DNA from: Natrinema halophilum | GTDB lineage: Archaea; Halobacteriota; Halobacteria; Halobacteriales; Natrialbaceae | Assembly (NCBI RefSeq): GCF_013402815.2 | Contig: NZ_CP058601.1 | Location: 3,286,001 to 3,350,000, forward strand | DNA: 64,000 nucleotides | Direction of reading: 5' to 3' | In this document: in pieces, positions 44,587-53,646 of the stretch | Layout of the letters: the number at the start of each line of letters is the position of its first letter | How positions within the stretch are numbered: the stretch's first letter is position 1 | Program-made: the position numbers and the translations under genes | Notes under the pieces: generated by a model | The model's input: the letters and a program-made list of their open reading frames with translations, nothing else | Told to the model about the DNA's origin: nothing | Databases searched by the model: none

Positions 44587-45402
44587 TTATAGATTTTTGG
44601 AGAGTTGATTGAGTCCGATGGCGAGGCTCGCGCCGATTACGATTATCACCGCGGCACCGATCATCACCGTCGAGACGACGCTCACCAGGGGATCGAGTAT
44701 CTCCCGGAGCGAAATATACGCGAGCACGGGGACGGTGCGGGTATCGAATCCCGACAGGAACAACGCCATGATGAATTCCTGGAGACTGATGATAAAGGCG
44801 ATCAACATCGAGGCGAAAATCCCGTTTCGCACGCCCGGGAGAACTACTTCCCAGAACGCGCGAATTCGCGATGCGCCCAGATCGAGTCCCGCATCGCGGA
44901 GACTCCAGTCGAAGCGAGCGAAGACCGACTGCATGATGAAGAATACGAGCGGTGTTGCCCAGAGCGAGTGTGCGAGTATGATCCCGAGATAGCTCTGCTG
45001 AATGCCGAGTTTACTGTAGAAGGTAAGCAGCGTAACCGCGGTCACCACCGCCGGTATGAGTAGCGGAAGCAAGACGAGCGGGACGAGGTACGTCGACAAT
45101 TTCCCTCTGGATCCTTCGACACCCAGCGCTGCGAGCACGCCGAGCGTCGTCGAGAGGAGCATCGTCCCGGTTGAGGTGATGAGGCTATTTTTCATAGCAG
45201 TCAGCCATTGATCGCTCTCGAGGAACTTCTGGTACCACTGTAGTGAGATTTCTTTTGGTGGAAACGAGAGATAGCTCGATTCGGTTATCGACGTACTGAT
45301 TATGATCACCAGCGGGAGAAGCAACATCACTACCAGCGTGATGTACCCGATGCGGAAGGCAGCCGTTTCGATCTGTTCTCGCTTAAACATAGTCCGTTTC
45401 AC
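44587..45402 (-). CDS. ABC transporter permease (PotC type)
   Basis: Inner-membrane permease of 271 residues, second permease of a spermidine/putrescine- or iron-type importer. Six hydrophobic helices are seen, and the cytoplasmic EAA loop is DAGLDLGASRIRAFWEVVLPGVRNG, typical of the PotC group. It is last in the operon and overlaps the upstream permease gene by 20 bp. Family members carry polyamines, ferric ions, thiamine or other small organic ligands, so the substrate is open. Confidence 0.9.
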   Translation of the reverse strand: MKRTMFKREQIETAAFRIGYITLVVMLLLPLVIIISTSITESSYLSFPPKEISLQWYQKFLESDQWLTAMKNSLITSTGTMLLSTTLGVLAALGVEGSRGKLSTYLVPLVLLPLLIPAVVTAVTLLTFYSKLGIQQSYLGIILAHSLWATPLVFFIMQSVFARFDWSLRDAGLDLGASRIRAFWEVVLPGVRNGIFASMLIAFIISLQEFIMALFLSGFDTRTVPVLAYISLREILDPLVSVVSTVMIGAAVIIVIGASLAIGLNQLSKNL

Positions 45403-46294
45403 CTCCCCGACTATCGAGGAATCTAAAAAGGACGATGATGCTTACGAGGACGACGAGCAACATTATGAGGGATAGCGCCGCTGCAGCAGGCCAATTAAAC
45501 TCGCTGAGCATGAGTGATTCCACTTCCAGTGCGAACGTCGTCTGGCGAGCAGTTCCGAGAATCGCCGGTGAGGAATACGCTCCGATACCCCAGGCGAAGG
45601 AGATTACGGACGCGACGGCGATTCCGGGCACTATCTCCGGGAGCACCACTTCGTAAAACGACCGGACTCGGTTTGCTCCCAGGTCACGTGCTGCTTCGAC
45701 GATCTCCCAGTCCATCGTCGAGAGAACGCTGTATATGGCCAGCACCGAGTATGGAACTGTGATATACAGTTGTCCGATAAGAACCCCGAGGAAATTGTTC
45801 ATAAGTTGGATCGGTTCGGACCGAATACCGGTGCTGATCAGCACTTCATTGATTGCCCCTCCAGGCGAGAGGAGCAAGACCCCAGCGTATAGTTTCACCA
45901 CTAGAGTCGTCAGAAGCGGGAGCACAACTCCGAACAGAAGGAGCATTCGAAGTTTTTGTTCTGCTCTCCATATCGCGTATGCATAGAAGACGCCTATCGC
46001 GACAGAGATTGCCGTCGATATGATGGCAAATTTGAACGTAAACCACATTAGGTCTTGAATATATCCGGAGGTGATGACGTCGGCGTAAGTCGATAGGGTC
46101 CACGTTCCTTCTTTGAAGGCTCCTTGAGAGGTCTGCTCGTATAGACTGATTCGCAGGAGATACAGCATCGGAACAACGAAGAATACGAGTTCGAATACTG
46201 TAACGGGAAGAAGGAGAAGCGACGATCTATTCGAGTCGTCTTTCAAGATCTCGCCAACCCGCGTAAATAGACCCGAGGATGACTTGACACTCAT
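45383..46294 (-). CDS. ABC transporter permease (PotB type)
   Basis: Inner-membrane permease of 303 residues, partner of the PotC-type protein. Helices begin near residue 27 (LLLPVTVFELVFFVVPMLYLL), and the EAA loop is EAARDLGANRVRSFYEVVLPEIVPG. Its start codon overlaps the stop of the ATPase gene by 4 bp, and its end overlaps the next permease, so the three genes form a tight translationally coupled unit. Confidence 0.92.
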   Translation of the reverse strand: MSVKSSSGLFTRVGEILKDDSNRSSLLLLPVTVFELVFFVVPMLYLLRISLYEQTSQGAFKEGTWTLSTYADVITSGYIQDLMWFTFKFAIISTAISVAIGVFYAYAIWRAEQKLRMLLLFGVVLPLLTTLVVKLYAGVLLLSPGGAINEVLISTGIRSEPIQLMNNFLGVLIGQLYITVPYSVLAIYSVLSTMDWEIVEAARDLGANRVRSFYEVVLPEIVPGIAVASVISFAWGIGAYSSPAILGTARQTTFALEVESLMLSEFNWPAAAALSLIMLLVVLVSIIVLFRFLDSRGGETDYV

Positions 46295-47412
46295 GACTGT
46301 ACCTTGATTTTGTCCCCTGACCTATCGAAGCAGAGGAGGCCGGTCGCCTGCCACTGGAGTTCTACCGTACTCCCTTCGTCGATAGACGAATCCCCGACCG
46401 TCTTTTCGACGAACATGGAGGTGTCTCCGACATCGACGTAGTACCGGACCGTCGACCCTCGATACAGCAAATTCGTCACGGTTCCAGTGGCGGTGAAATT
46501 GTGGGATCCGTCAGCTCTGACGGTGTTCGTTTCGGCTGTTGCTGGCTCAAGGGAGAGGATTTCCGGCCGAATCGAGACGTGAATGCGGTCGCCTTCAGTG
46601 ATACTTCGGTTCTGGAGCGGGATTCGTATGGGCTCACCGATACCGGTACTTACGACCACGCCGTCGGAAACCACCTGTTCGACGGACCCTTTGATAAAGT
46701 TAGTTTCCCCGAGGAACTCCTCGACGAACTTGTTTTTAGGATTGTTGTAGACTTCCCGCGGTGGACCGACCTGTACGAGTCGACCATCGTTCATGATTCC
46801 GATCTTATCGCCGATCGTGAACGCCTCGTCTTGATCGTGCGTGACGTGAATCGTCGTTCGCTGGAACTGGCTGTGGATCTCCTTGATTTCGATCTGCATT
46901 TGCTCTTTGAGCCGCTTGTCCAGATTTGAGAGCGGCTCGTCGAGCAGAAGAACGGGAGATTCCGTCGCGAGCGAACGGGCGAGTGCGACTCGCTGTTGTT
47001 GCCCCCCGCTCAGATCGGTTGGACTGGCGTCCCCGAACTCACCCATCTCCATCACCTCGAGCATTTCGCGCGCCTTTTCCCGTCGCGCTTTCTTGTCCAT
47101 CCCCTGCATTTTCAGTCCGAAGGCGACGTTCTCTATCACCGACTTGTGGGGAAACAACGCCCACTCCTGGAACACCATCGAACTGTCCTGTTTGTAGGGC
47201 GGTTGGTCTGTGACTTCCGTATCGTTGATGTATACCTCGCCCTCGGTCGGCGTTTCCAACCCGGCAAGCATGCGGAGCGTCGTCGACTTTCCACAGCCGC
47301 TCGGGCCAAGCAGACAGAGTAACTCACCGGCTTCGACCGTGAGCGATACGTCTTCGACTGCGACGAGATCGCCGAAGCGCTTTGTGAGATTCTCTGTGTG
47401 TAATCCTGACAT
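46291..47412 (-). CDS. ABC transporter ATPase (PotA/CysA-like with TOBE domain)
   Basis: Cytoplasmic ATPase of 373 residues. Walker A GPSGCGKSTTLRML, Q-loop region DSSMVFQEWALFP, signature LSGGQQQRVALARSL, Walker B VLLLDEPLSNLD and switch His in HVTHDQDEA are complete. The C-terminal OB-fold/TOBE part (about 240-370) includes the segment SIRPEILSLE and is typical for ATPases of polyamine, iron and sulfate importers. It is the second gene of the operon, starting 10 bp after the binding-protein stop. Confidence 0.93.
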   Translation of the reverse strand: MSGLHTENLTKRFGDLVAVEDVSLTVEAGELLCLLGPSGCGKSTTLRMLAGLETPTEGEVYINDTEVTDQPPYKQDSSMVFQEWALFPHKSVIENVAFGLKMQGMDKKARREKAREMLEVMEMGEFGDASPTDLSGGQQQRVALARSLATESPVLLLDEPLSNLDKRLKEQMQIEIKEIHSQFQRTTIHVTHDQDEAFTIGDKIGIMNDGRLVQVGPPREVYNNPKNKFVEEFLGETNFIKGSVEQVVSDGVVVSTGIGEPIRIPLQNRSITEGDRIHVSIRPEILSLEPATAETNTVRADGSHNFTATGTVTNLLYRGSTVRYYVDVGDTSMFVEKTVGDSSIDEGSTVELQWQATGLLCFDRSGDKIKVQS

Positions 47413-47422
47413 CGTAGTCTCC

Positions 47423-48541
47423 TTAGTTCCCAGTTTGATTTGACTTTAGCGTTTTCATTCGCTCCGAGAAATCGGAGTTGTAATCGCTCAGATATTCCCA
47501 ATCCGGGAGCTGAAGTCCCTTCAGTTCCTCGTTCGTCGTCGGAATGGTTTCCGCGACGAAGTCCGGATACTCTGCGTTCTTGTTGGATTTGATCTCCCAA
47601 CTGGTTTCCGACCAACTGGTCTGGATATCGGCACGAAGCAGGAAATTGAGGAATTCTTCTGCCTGTTCTTGTTTGTCCGAGCCGCGGACGAGACAATAGT
47701 CGTCGAAGTATCCACCAGTTACTTCCGGAACGACCACGTTCAGATTGAGGCTGTCGTTCGTTCGCGACTGATATGCCGCCGTAGCCCAGTAGTACTGAGC
47801 CGTATTTATGATATCGTTCCGGAAGAGTTCCCAAATTTGAGCGCCGGAAGTGAACCATTTGGTGATGTTCATCTGACTGATTGCATCGAACGGTGCATCG
47901 TGATATTCTTCGCCGTAGAGTTCTCCAGTCCCTTCGAGGTCATCGGCGACGATGGCACCGGTCTGTAATGGATAAATGTAGAACCCGTCGCTCAAACTGA
48001 TCTTCAGATCACGACTACTATCGGTGAAATGGGCGAATTTCTCCGGTGGCGACTCTAGATCCTCACTGTAGGCGATTGCGTTGGGGTTTCCTTCTACCGG
48101 AACGCCGTATTTGTGTCCGTCCGCTCGTATCTCTTTCAATACCGGGAAGACGTCCTCGTAATTGGGGATATTGTCGTGATTTACCTCGGCGAAGAGCCCT
48201 GATTGTTTTCCCTGGAAATAGAAGTAATCGTCAGCGACGGTAAGATCGTAGGGGGGATTGTCCTCGGGCGCCGACTGAATCTTGGACAGGATTTCACTGT
48301 ATCCGGGGATACACTCTATCTTGTTTCCCGTCTCCTCTTCGTACGGTTTCTTGATCTTATTCCGGAATCGTTCCGTATAGGGTCCACTCCAGGTCGCAAC
48401 GCGAAGCGGTCCGCCTGATCCCGATCCAGAACCCATACATCCCGCAACGCTGGCACTAACCGACGTAATGCCAAGCGCTTTAACGAATGATCGGCGGTCG
48501 AAACGTGTGCGTCCTTCTCCCTGCTTCATGTTATGTTTCAT
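47423..48541 (-). CDS. ABC transporter substrate-binding lipoprotein (PotD-like)
   Basis: Membrane-anchored binding protein of 372 residues. The Tat signal DRRSFVKALGITS and lipobox VAGCMGSG (Cys at about 38) are followed by a Gly/Ser tether. The body resembles spermidine/putrescine-type family 1 binding proteins: VATWSGPYTERFRNKI, DLTVADDYFYFQGKQ, NPNAIAYSEDL and DDYCLVRGSDKQEQAEEFLNFLL. It is first in a four-gene operon. The flanking acyl-CoA genes suggest an organic acid or other carbon source rather than a polyamine. The ATG at 48529 is an alternative start. Confidence 0.9.
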   Translation of the reverse strand: MKHNMKQGEGRTRFDRRSFVKALGITSVSASVAGCMGSGSGSGGPLRVATWSGPYTERFRNKIKKPYEEETGNKIECIPGYSEILSKIQSAPEDNPPYDLTVADDYFYFQGKQSGLFAEVNHDNIPNYEDVFPVLKEIRADGHKYGVPVEGNPNAIAYSEDLESPPEKFAHFTDSSRDLKISLSDGFYIYPLQTGAIVADDLEGTGELYGEEYHDAPFDAISQMNITKWFTSGAQIWELFRNDIINTAQYYWATAAYQSRTNDSLNLNVVVPEVTGGYFDDYCLVRGSDKQEQAEEFLNFLLRADIQTSWSETSWEIKSNKNAEYPDFVAETIPTTNEELKGLQLPDWEYLSDYNSDFSERMKTLKSNQTGN

Positions 48542-48788
48542 GGTTATATTGTTCGCATTTCCACATCGTGTTCGTGTTGTCCATCCGACACATCATCGCA
48601 ATTCCTTTCTGTGCTACGGAATCACATGTACCATGCTAATTTGCAGGTATATATAGGTTTCGACAGGACGCGAGCCCAGTAGTCTGCTCCACCGTATGGC
48701 GGATGCGATGCCAGACGCGCGGTCCCGCGAGCTGTCGGGACCCGACTACATGAATGCATCGAGTTGCGCGATATGCGCTCAAACTCGC

Positions 48789-49202
48789 TTACCCAGCTAG
48801 CAACACAACGGACAGAATAGCGAACACGAAACCGACTACCTCTCTGATCCCGAGAGGATTTCCGAACAGGACAATTCCGATGCCAACCGCCACTACGAAG
48901 TACAAGGCTGAAATCGTCGTAACGGTTCCCGCTCGTCCCTGTGCGATACCGGAATAAAACGCAATGGCACCAATCCCGGCGAATATACCGCTAACCAGCG
49001 CCCAGCCTACGCCTTCAACCGTTATCGACACGTTATCACTGGCAATCCAGAGGTACCCGATTGCAATCGCGATGCTCGTTACGTACGACAGAATCATCGC
49101 TACCGTCGGATCGACTGTCTCGGTCGCTATCTTTGCTATTGCAGTCCACAACCCCCAGGAAATCATCGCAACCACTGCAAACACTACGGGTGACGGAGCC
49201 AT
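48789..49202 (-). CDS. Half-size EamA/DMT-family transporter
   Basis: Membrane protein of 137 residues with five hydrophobic helices covering one EamA domain: FAVVAMISWGLWTAIAKIA, a central loop, ALVSGIFAGIGAIAFYSG and VGIGIVLFGNP near the end. Most EamA proteins carry two such domains; half-size members work as dimers. Function could be export of a metabolite or small hydrophobic compound. The ATG at 49202 begins the first helix; the long open frame upstream is antisense to the enoyl-CoA hydratase gene and is not used. It is divergent from that gene. Confidence 0.8.
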   Translation of the reverse strand: MAPSPVVFAVVAMISWGLWTAIAKIATETVDPTVAMILSYVTSIAIAIGYLWIASDNVSITVEGVGWALVSGIFAGIGAIAFYSGIAQGRAGTVTTISALYFVVAVGIGIVLFGNPLGIREVVGFVFAILSVVLLAG

Positions 49203-49253
49203 ACGGATACATCGCTTCAACTCACTTATGAAGGTACTGGTGCGGTGAGTAGA

Positions 49254-49262
49254 TTTATATAT
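49254..49262 (+). promoter_or_regulatory. TATA box deciding the enoyl-CoA hydratase start
   Basis: tttatatat lies centred about 26 nt before the GTG at 49284, the usual distance from a haloarchaeal TATA box to the transcription start. A transcript beginning there would be leaderless at 49284 and would exclude the earlier GTG at 49245. Confidence 0.55.
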
Positions 49263-49283
49263 TTCCTTCTCACCACTGGTACT

Positions 49284-50081
49284 GTGACACGAGAGAGCTT
49301 CCAAGACATAGAATGGTCTGTAGATGAAGAGACGGGTATCGGCCGCGTCGTCATCGACCGCCCCGAGAGCCTCAACGCGCTCACCTGGAGGACGCGTCGA
49401 GAAATTGCTGAAGCCTTCGAGCGGTTCCAGCGACTCGACGACGAATCTCACGAAGTCGTGGTAAAAGCAGTCGTTCTCGAGGGGAAGGGGGACAACTTCT
49501 CCGCCGGAGCCGACACCAACGAATTCGGTGGCGAGTCTGCGCATTCGATGGTTCCCGTTCGTATGTACGACGCTATCGAACGATACGGCGCCCCCGTTAT
49601 TGCCAAGGTCTCCGGATATTGTCTCGGCGGCGGACTGGAACTCGCACTCGCCTGTGATTTCGTTCTTGCCGCGGAGGAGAGTGAATTTGGGTTCCCTGAA
49701 ATCGAACACGGGCTTTGTCCGGGTGCCGGTGGGACGGTGCGACTCGTCAAAAAGATCGGTGCCGATCGAACGAAACAACTCGGAATGACCGGTGAGCGTC
49801 TCTCCGGGCGTGAAGCGGCAGACGAGGGGATTATCTATGAGGCCTATCCAGCAGCAGAATTCGACGCCGAGGTGAGAGAATTCATTGCCGAGTTAGCTTC
49901 GAAAGCCCCGCTCGGCGTTCGGGGCGTCAAACACACCGCCAACTTTGCGAAAGATGCGGACATCGATGAAGGGACGAAGTACGAGTGGTCTCAATTTTAC
50001 GCGCTAATGGCGACTCGGGACTACGCCGAAGCAGCGGCGGCACGGCGTGAAGATCGAAACCCCGAGTGGAAAGGTCGATAG
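49284..50081 (+). CDS. Enoyl-CoA hydratase/isomerase family protein
   Basis: Crotonase-fold enzyme of about 265 residues. Hydration of enoyl-CoA is the default role: RVVIDRPESLNALTWRT, the oxyanion-hole segment NFSAGADTNEFGG, KVSGYCLGGGLELALACD and the region GFPEIEHGLCPGAGGTVRLV, where both Glu positions of hydratases are represented (Glu in the FPEI and the GGxELALACD segments). GTG 49284 is preferred over GTG 49245 because a TATA box overlaps the earlier start. A CoA ligase gene follows on the same strand, so this fits CoA-dependent side-chain oxidation. Isomerase or hydrolase activity of the same fold is possible. Confidence 0.87.
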   Translation: MTRESFQDIEWSVDEETGIGRVVIDRPESLNALTWRTRREIAEAFERFQRLDDESHEVVVKAVVLEGKGDNFSAGADTNEFGGESAHSMVPVRMYDAIERYGAPVIAKVSGYCLGGGLELALACDFVLAAEESEFGFPEIEHGLCPGAGGTVRLVKKIGADRTKQLGMTGERLSGREAADEGIIYEAYPAAEFDAEVREFIAELASKAPLGVRGVKHTANFAKDADIDEGTKYEWSQFYALMATRDYAEAAAARREDRNPEWKGR

Positions 50082-50597
50082 TGTCCGCCTTCCCCTGACC
50101 GCAGTTCATTTTTACCGTGATCGGTTTGGCGATTCCGTCTTTTCTTCGTTACGGTCGATTTCTCACGCTGGAACCGGAGCCGGCATCCTCTGAACGCCGG
50201 TACCCGTTCGCTCCGAGAGACGGCCGGGGACGAGGAATACCTCGCTTTCGATCGGAATGGGAACCGTCTCCATCAGTACTGCCGGATGGTCCGCACCATA
50301 TCCGCTGACCGGCTTCGATGGTCGTCCCGATTACTTGCCCGCGGTCGTCCTTCGTAGAGTGCGATTCAGTTAGCCGTTTCTGGCAGTCTGTCTCTCCCGT
50401 CTTCGGCTTTCCCGCCTTCTATGTCCGTTCTCGTATCGCTCGGGTGGTCACTGGAGCGGATGCAACGATGGCCCGAAATGTACTGACACAATCTGTGTCT
50501 TATCCCGGCTTATGCCTCCGAACATTTTTAATGATTCAGAGATGAACTCCCGGAAAGGGTCGCTCAGCAAGAGCAACCTGTATTGGAACATACAAAT
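50082..50597. other. Promoter-containing intergenic region
   Basis: No gene seen. A run of atttttaatg near 50523-50532 precedes the CoA ligase by about 65 bp and may be part of its promoter; the ligase start itself is preceded by tacaaatatg. Confidence 0.45.
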
Positions 50598-52100
50598 ATG
50601 AATTTCGTCGATTACCTCGAGCTCAACCGGCGTAGCAACCCGGACCAGATAGCGATTCGAACGGAAACGAACACGTGGACGTACGAAGAGTTGGTACGCG
50701 ACGTCCGCCGATTTGCGAACGTCCTTCAATCAGATGGCATCTCTTCGGAAAGCCACGTCGCCGTGATGCTCCCTAACACCTACGAATTTGCCGTCGCTTT
50801 GTTTGGTTCGCTCGCACGCAACCAGCTGACTGGCCTGATAGACCCTCGGAGCAAACGTGGCGAGCTTGAAACACTCATCACACAGATGGACCCCGCTGCG
50901 ATCGTCACGACCGCTGAGAATGCAGATTCGGTCAGGGAAATAGACCAGAGTATATCGGTCTATTGTACCGAAGCGGGCGACGGAGTCGGCCAAGATTTCT
51001 GGGAGCAAACGGAGGCTGCAAGTGCTGAGTTTCGAGTTCCCGAAACGCTCGGTGAGGAAGAAGCACTTATGTTGCATACAAGCGGCTCTACGGGCCAACC
51101 GAAAGCCGTCGTCCACACCCACGGCAGTTTTATCGCTGTTAGCGATCTTGCGACGATTTCGTACGAACTTCATTCAGATACGACACATCTCGCTGCACTC
51201 CCGTTGTACCATTGCTGGGGTCTCATGAATCTTGGGGCGACGTTGAAAATCGGCGGAGAAATAGTTCTGATGAACCGGTGGAACCCCGAGGAAGCAATGG
51301 AGCGAATCGACGAATACGGGATCGATTTCTTCTCCGGCGTCCCAGCGATGTACAAGGACCTGATGGCGTCTCCACAGTCGGACCAGTGGCAACCGACATC
51401 ACTGGAAGTCGCGATCACCGGTGGCGCTCGTGTGCCATCGGAGCTCATCCCCGATGCGGAGGCGCTTCTCGAGTGTCCGGTTTTCAACGGGTGGGGTATG
51501 ACCGAAACGTTTGCCGCTGGCGTCTGGGAAGAGCCGTCTCAAGAACGACGGATTCCCAGCGTCGGGACGTCGAGTGATCGGCTATTCGAGGTTAAAGTCA
51601 TCGATCAGGAAGACGGTTCGGAATTGCCGAGCGGCGAAGCCGGTGAATTACTCGTGAGAGGTGACGCGGTGATGAAGCGATATCTCGGTCAGCCGTCCGA
51701 AACGAGCGACGTCTTTTCCGGCGAGTGGTTACGCACGGGCGATATCGCACGCATCGACCAGGACGGGTACGTTTACCTGCAGGATCGAGAGAAGTATATG
51801 ATCATAACCGGTGGCGAAAATATCTATCCCCAGGAGGTCGAAGACGTGATCGAAGAACTGGATGGCGTTCGGAACGCGGTCGTCGTCGCGAAACCTGACG
51901 AGCGAAAAGGCGAGAAACCGGTTGCGTTCGTGGAACGAACGGACCAGTCCGAACTTACGGAAGCGGAAATCAAATCGCACTGTCTCGATCAACTTGCCGC
52001 GTTCAAACACCCGCGCACTGTCACGTTCATCGACGATCCTCCCCGGAATTCCGTCGGTAAGATACAGCGCACCGCGCTTGAGGAAGAGATAGTCGACTGA
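50598..52100 (+). CDS. AMP-forming acyl/aryl-CoA ligase
   Basis: ANL-superfamily ligase of 500 residues. It activates a carboxylic acid to its CoA thioester. Motifs are LHTSGSTGQPKAVVHTH (about 164-180), the substrate-side segment LPLYHCWGLMN, GWGMTETFAAGVWEE, LRTGDIARIDQDGYVYLQDR and ITGGENIYPQEVE, and the C-terminal PPRNSVGKIQRTALEE with the catalytic Lys. ATG 50598 is chosen over a TTG at 50583. It stands between enoyl-CoA hydratase and a divergent IclR regulator, which suggests the first step of the local catabolic pathway. The acid may be medium-chain or aromatic. Confidence 0.9.
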   Translation: MNFVDYLELNRRSNPDQIAIRTETNTWTYEELVRDVRRFANVLQSDGISSESHVAVMLPNTYEFAVALFGSLARNQLTGLIDPRSKRGELETLITQMDPAAIVTTAENADSVREIDQSISVYCTEAGDGVGQDFWEQTEAASAEFRVPETLGEEEALMLHTSGSTGQPKAVVHTHGSFIAVSDLATISYELHSDTTHLAALPLYHCWGLMNLGATLKIGGEIVLMNRWNPEEAMERIDEYGIDFFSGVPAMYKDLMASPQSDQWQPTSLEVAITGGARVPSELIPDAEALLECPVFNGWGMTETFAAGVWEEPSQERRIPSVGTSSDRLFEVKVIDQEDGSELPSGEAGELLVRGDAVMKRYLGQPSETSDVFSGEWLRTGDIARIDQDGYVYLQDREKYMIITGGENIYPQEVEDVIEELDGVRNAVVVAKPDERKGEKPVAFVERTDQSELTEAEIKSHCLDQLAAFKHPRTVTFIDDPPRNSVGKIQRTALEEEIVD

Positions 52101-52263
52101 TCGACCTTGCATCACGGTCGGAAATCGGTCCGGTTCTCAATTCGTTGCGGCAGGCGTCTCGAAACCCGTCTCGGACGACCCGATCACGTCGCGTCGGTAC
52201 CGACCGTCGAGAGGTGGGTTCCGCCGTCCACCGTGCCCATGGCGAAGCAGGAGTCACAGCGCG

Positions 52264-53037
52264 TCAAATCGATCTGTAGATCTCTTCCGACTCGGCTTCG
52301 AATCCGGTTTTTCCCTCCACGAGCAGTTCTACCAGTTCGGACTCGATCATTTCGTCGGTCAACTTGTACCTGGGTCCACTGATACCGAAGGTGCCGAAAA
52401 GCGACCCGTCCGGTTCCACGAGCGGTACCGCGACGGCCCGCATTCCGTCGATACATTCCTGATAGCTCACGGCGTAGCCCTGCTCTCTGATCGTCTCGAG
52501 TTCGTCGAACAGGCGATCTTCCGATGTAATCGTGTTCTCGGTCTCCTGGGGCAGCCCCCATTGCTCTATAATCTCTTCGACGCGGTCGTGAGGCAAGTGC
52601 GCGAGGAGCGCTTTCCCTTGTGCCGTTGTCGGCATGTAGTAGTATTCAGCGATCGTAAAACGCGGATTCTGTATTCCGTTGACGGCGAGATGGACTGTGA
52701 GAACCCGGCCGTTTTGTTCGACGCAAAAATCGACGTACTCATCGCATTCTCCCGCGATCTCTTTCACGTACGTTTCCGCTAGCTTGTACGCATCGTTGCG
52801 ACGTTTCGTATACTCTCCAAGGAAGAGAAATTTGAAATCGAGGTGGTAAATTTCCCCTCGCTTCGTCACGTACCCGCTCTCTTGGAGCGTGTGGAGATGA
52901 CTGAAAACCGTGCTTCGGGCCATTCCAAGTTCGTTTGTGAGCTCCGCCATCGTCGCCCCGTCCATTTCCTGAATCGTCTCTATGAGTCTGAGCGACGTTT
53001 GAGTCGCCTGGACCAGATTTGTGTCCTTTTTTGCCAT
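52264..53037 (-). CDS. IclR-family transcriptional regulator
   Basis: Regulator of 257 residues. The winged helix (about 8-70) has TSLRLIETIQEMDGATMAEL and MARSTVFSHLHTLQESGYV. The sensory domain (about 85-250) shows YYYMPTTAQGKALLAHLP, IREQGYAVSYQECIDGMRAVAVPLV and FGISGPRYKLTDE. It is convergent with the CoA ligase and likely controls the surrounding ligase, hydratase and dehydrogenase genes. Its promoter carries a TATA element 26 nt before the ATG, so the transcript is probably leaderless. Confidence 0.9.
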   Translation of the reverse strand: MAKKDTNLVQATQTSLRLIETIQEMDGATMAELTNELGMARSTVFSHLHTLQESGYVTKRGEIYHLDFKFLFLGEYTKRRNDAYKLAETYVKEIAGECDEYVDFCVEQNGRVLTVHLAVNGIQNPRFTIAEYYYMPTTAQGKALLAHLPHDRVEEIIEQWGLPQETENTITSEDRLFDELETIREQGYAVSYQECIDGMRAVAVPLVEPDGSLFGTFGISGPRYKLTDEMIESELVELLVEGKTGFEAESEEIYRSI

Positions 53038-53060
53038 GCCAGAACAATACTACTGCTGCG

Positions 53061-53068
53061 ATATAAAA
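53061..53068 (-). promoter_or_regulatory. TATA-like element of the IclR gene
   Basis: On the minus strand ttttatat is centred about 27 nt before the ATG at 53037, consistent with a leaderless transcript. Confidence 0.5.
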
Positions 53069-53646
53069 GTTTTCTAGAGCCGAACTGAGTCGTCTCGAGT
53101 GCCGAGGTCGTATACGTACGTCTCTCAGTCGGGAACGAAGCGATACCGCGACGGAGATTGGTAATTGATGACGCGCGCCAATCCGTCTACGAGAACGTTC
53201 CTTTCACGCGTTCGATGCACGAACGAGGCTCCGATTTCCCTCCGTACGCAGTCAGGTTCCCCTCCGGCCGTTTACAGACGTAGGTCTGTAACACTTTGAC
53301 ACACTGTTTTACTAGCATAAGGTTGTAAATCACTCGGAACGTCCACGTAAAGTAGTTCACGAGAGCCGAACACCAGATCGGCCGGTCTCGTCTCACTGCA
53401 CACGACTCGGCAGTACGGGACCTCCTTCGTCCGTTCAGCCTCCTCGGAGGGGAATCGACGGCGGGTATCGAAGAACGATAGTCTGGGGTTTTGCAACGAA
53501 TGCATATCGAGAGCGGGGCGAACGGGAGGAGCTCGTTTCCAAAAGTATAATTGAGTATAGTCCGACTCGACGTCTATGCGTCAAACTGCGAGCGCAGTAG
53601 ATCGGACTAGTTACGGTATCGTTTCTCCATTCGCTGGTGACGAGCT
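53069..53646. other. Intergenic region with a perfect hairpin
   Basis: No convincing gene. A perfect inverted repeat ttacagac-gtag-gtctgtaa is at 53272-53291. It may be a terminator or regulatory site or a relic of an insertion element end; no transposase fragment was found. A ggtga motif (53636-53640) 6 nt before the next start is a plausible ribosome binding site. Confidence 0.45.

Noticed and set aside
48789-49778. A 329-codon frame for the EamA gene
   Set aside because: The N-terminal 190 codons are antisense to the enoyl-CoA hydratase and not membrane-like; the real start is 49202.
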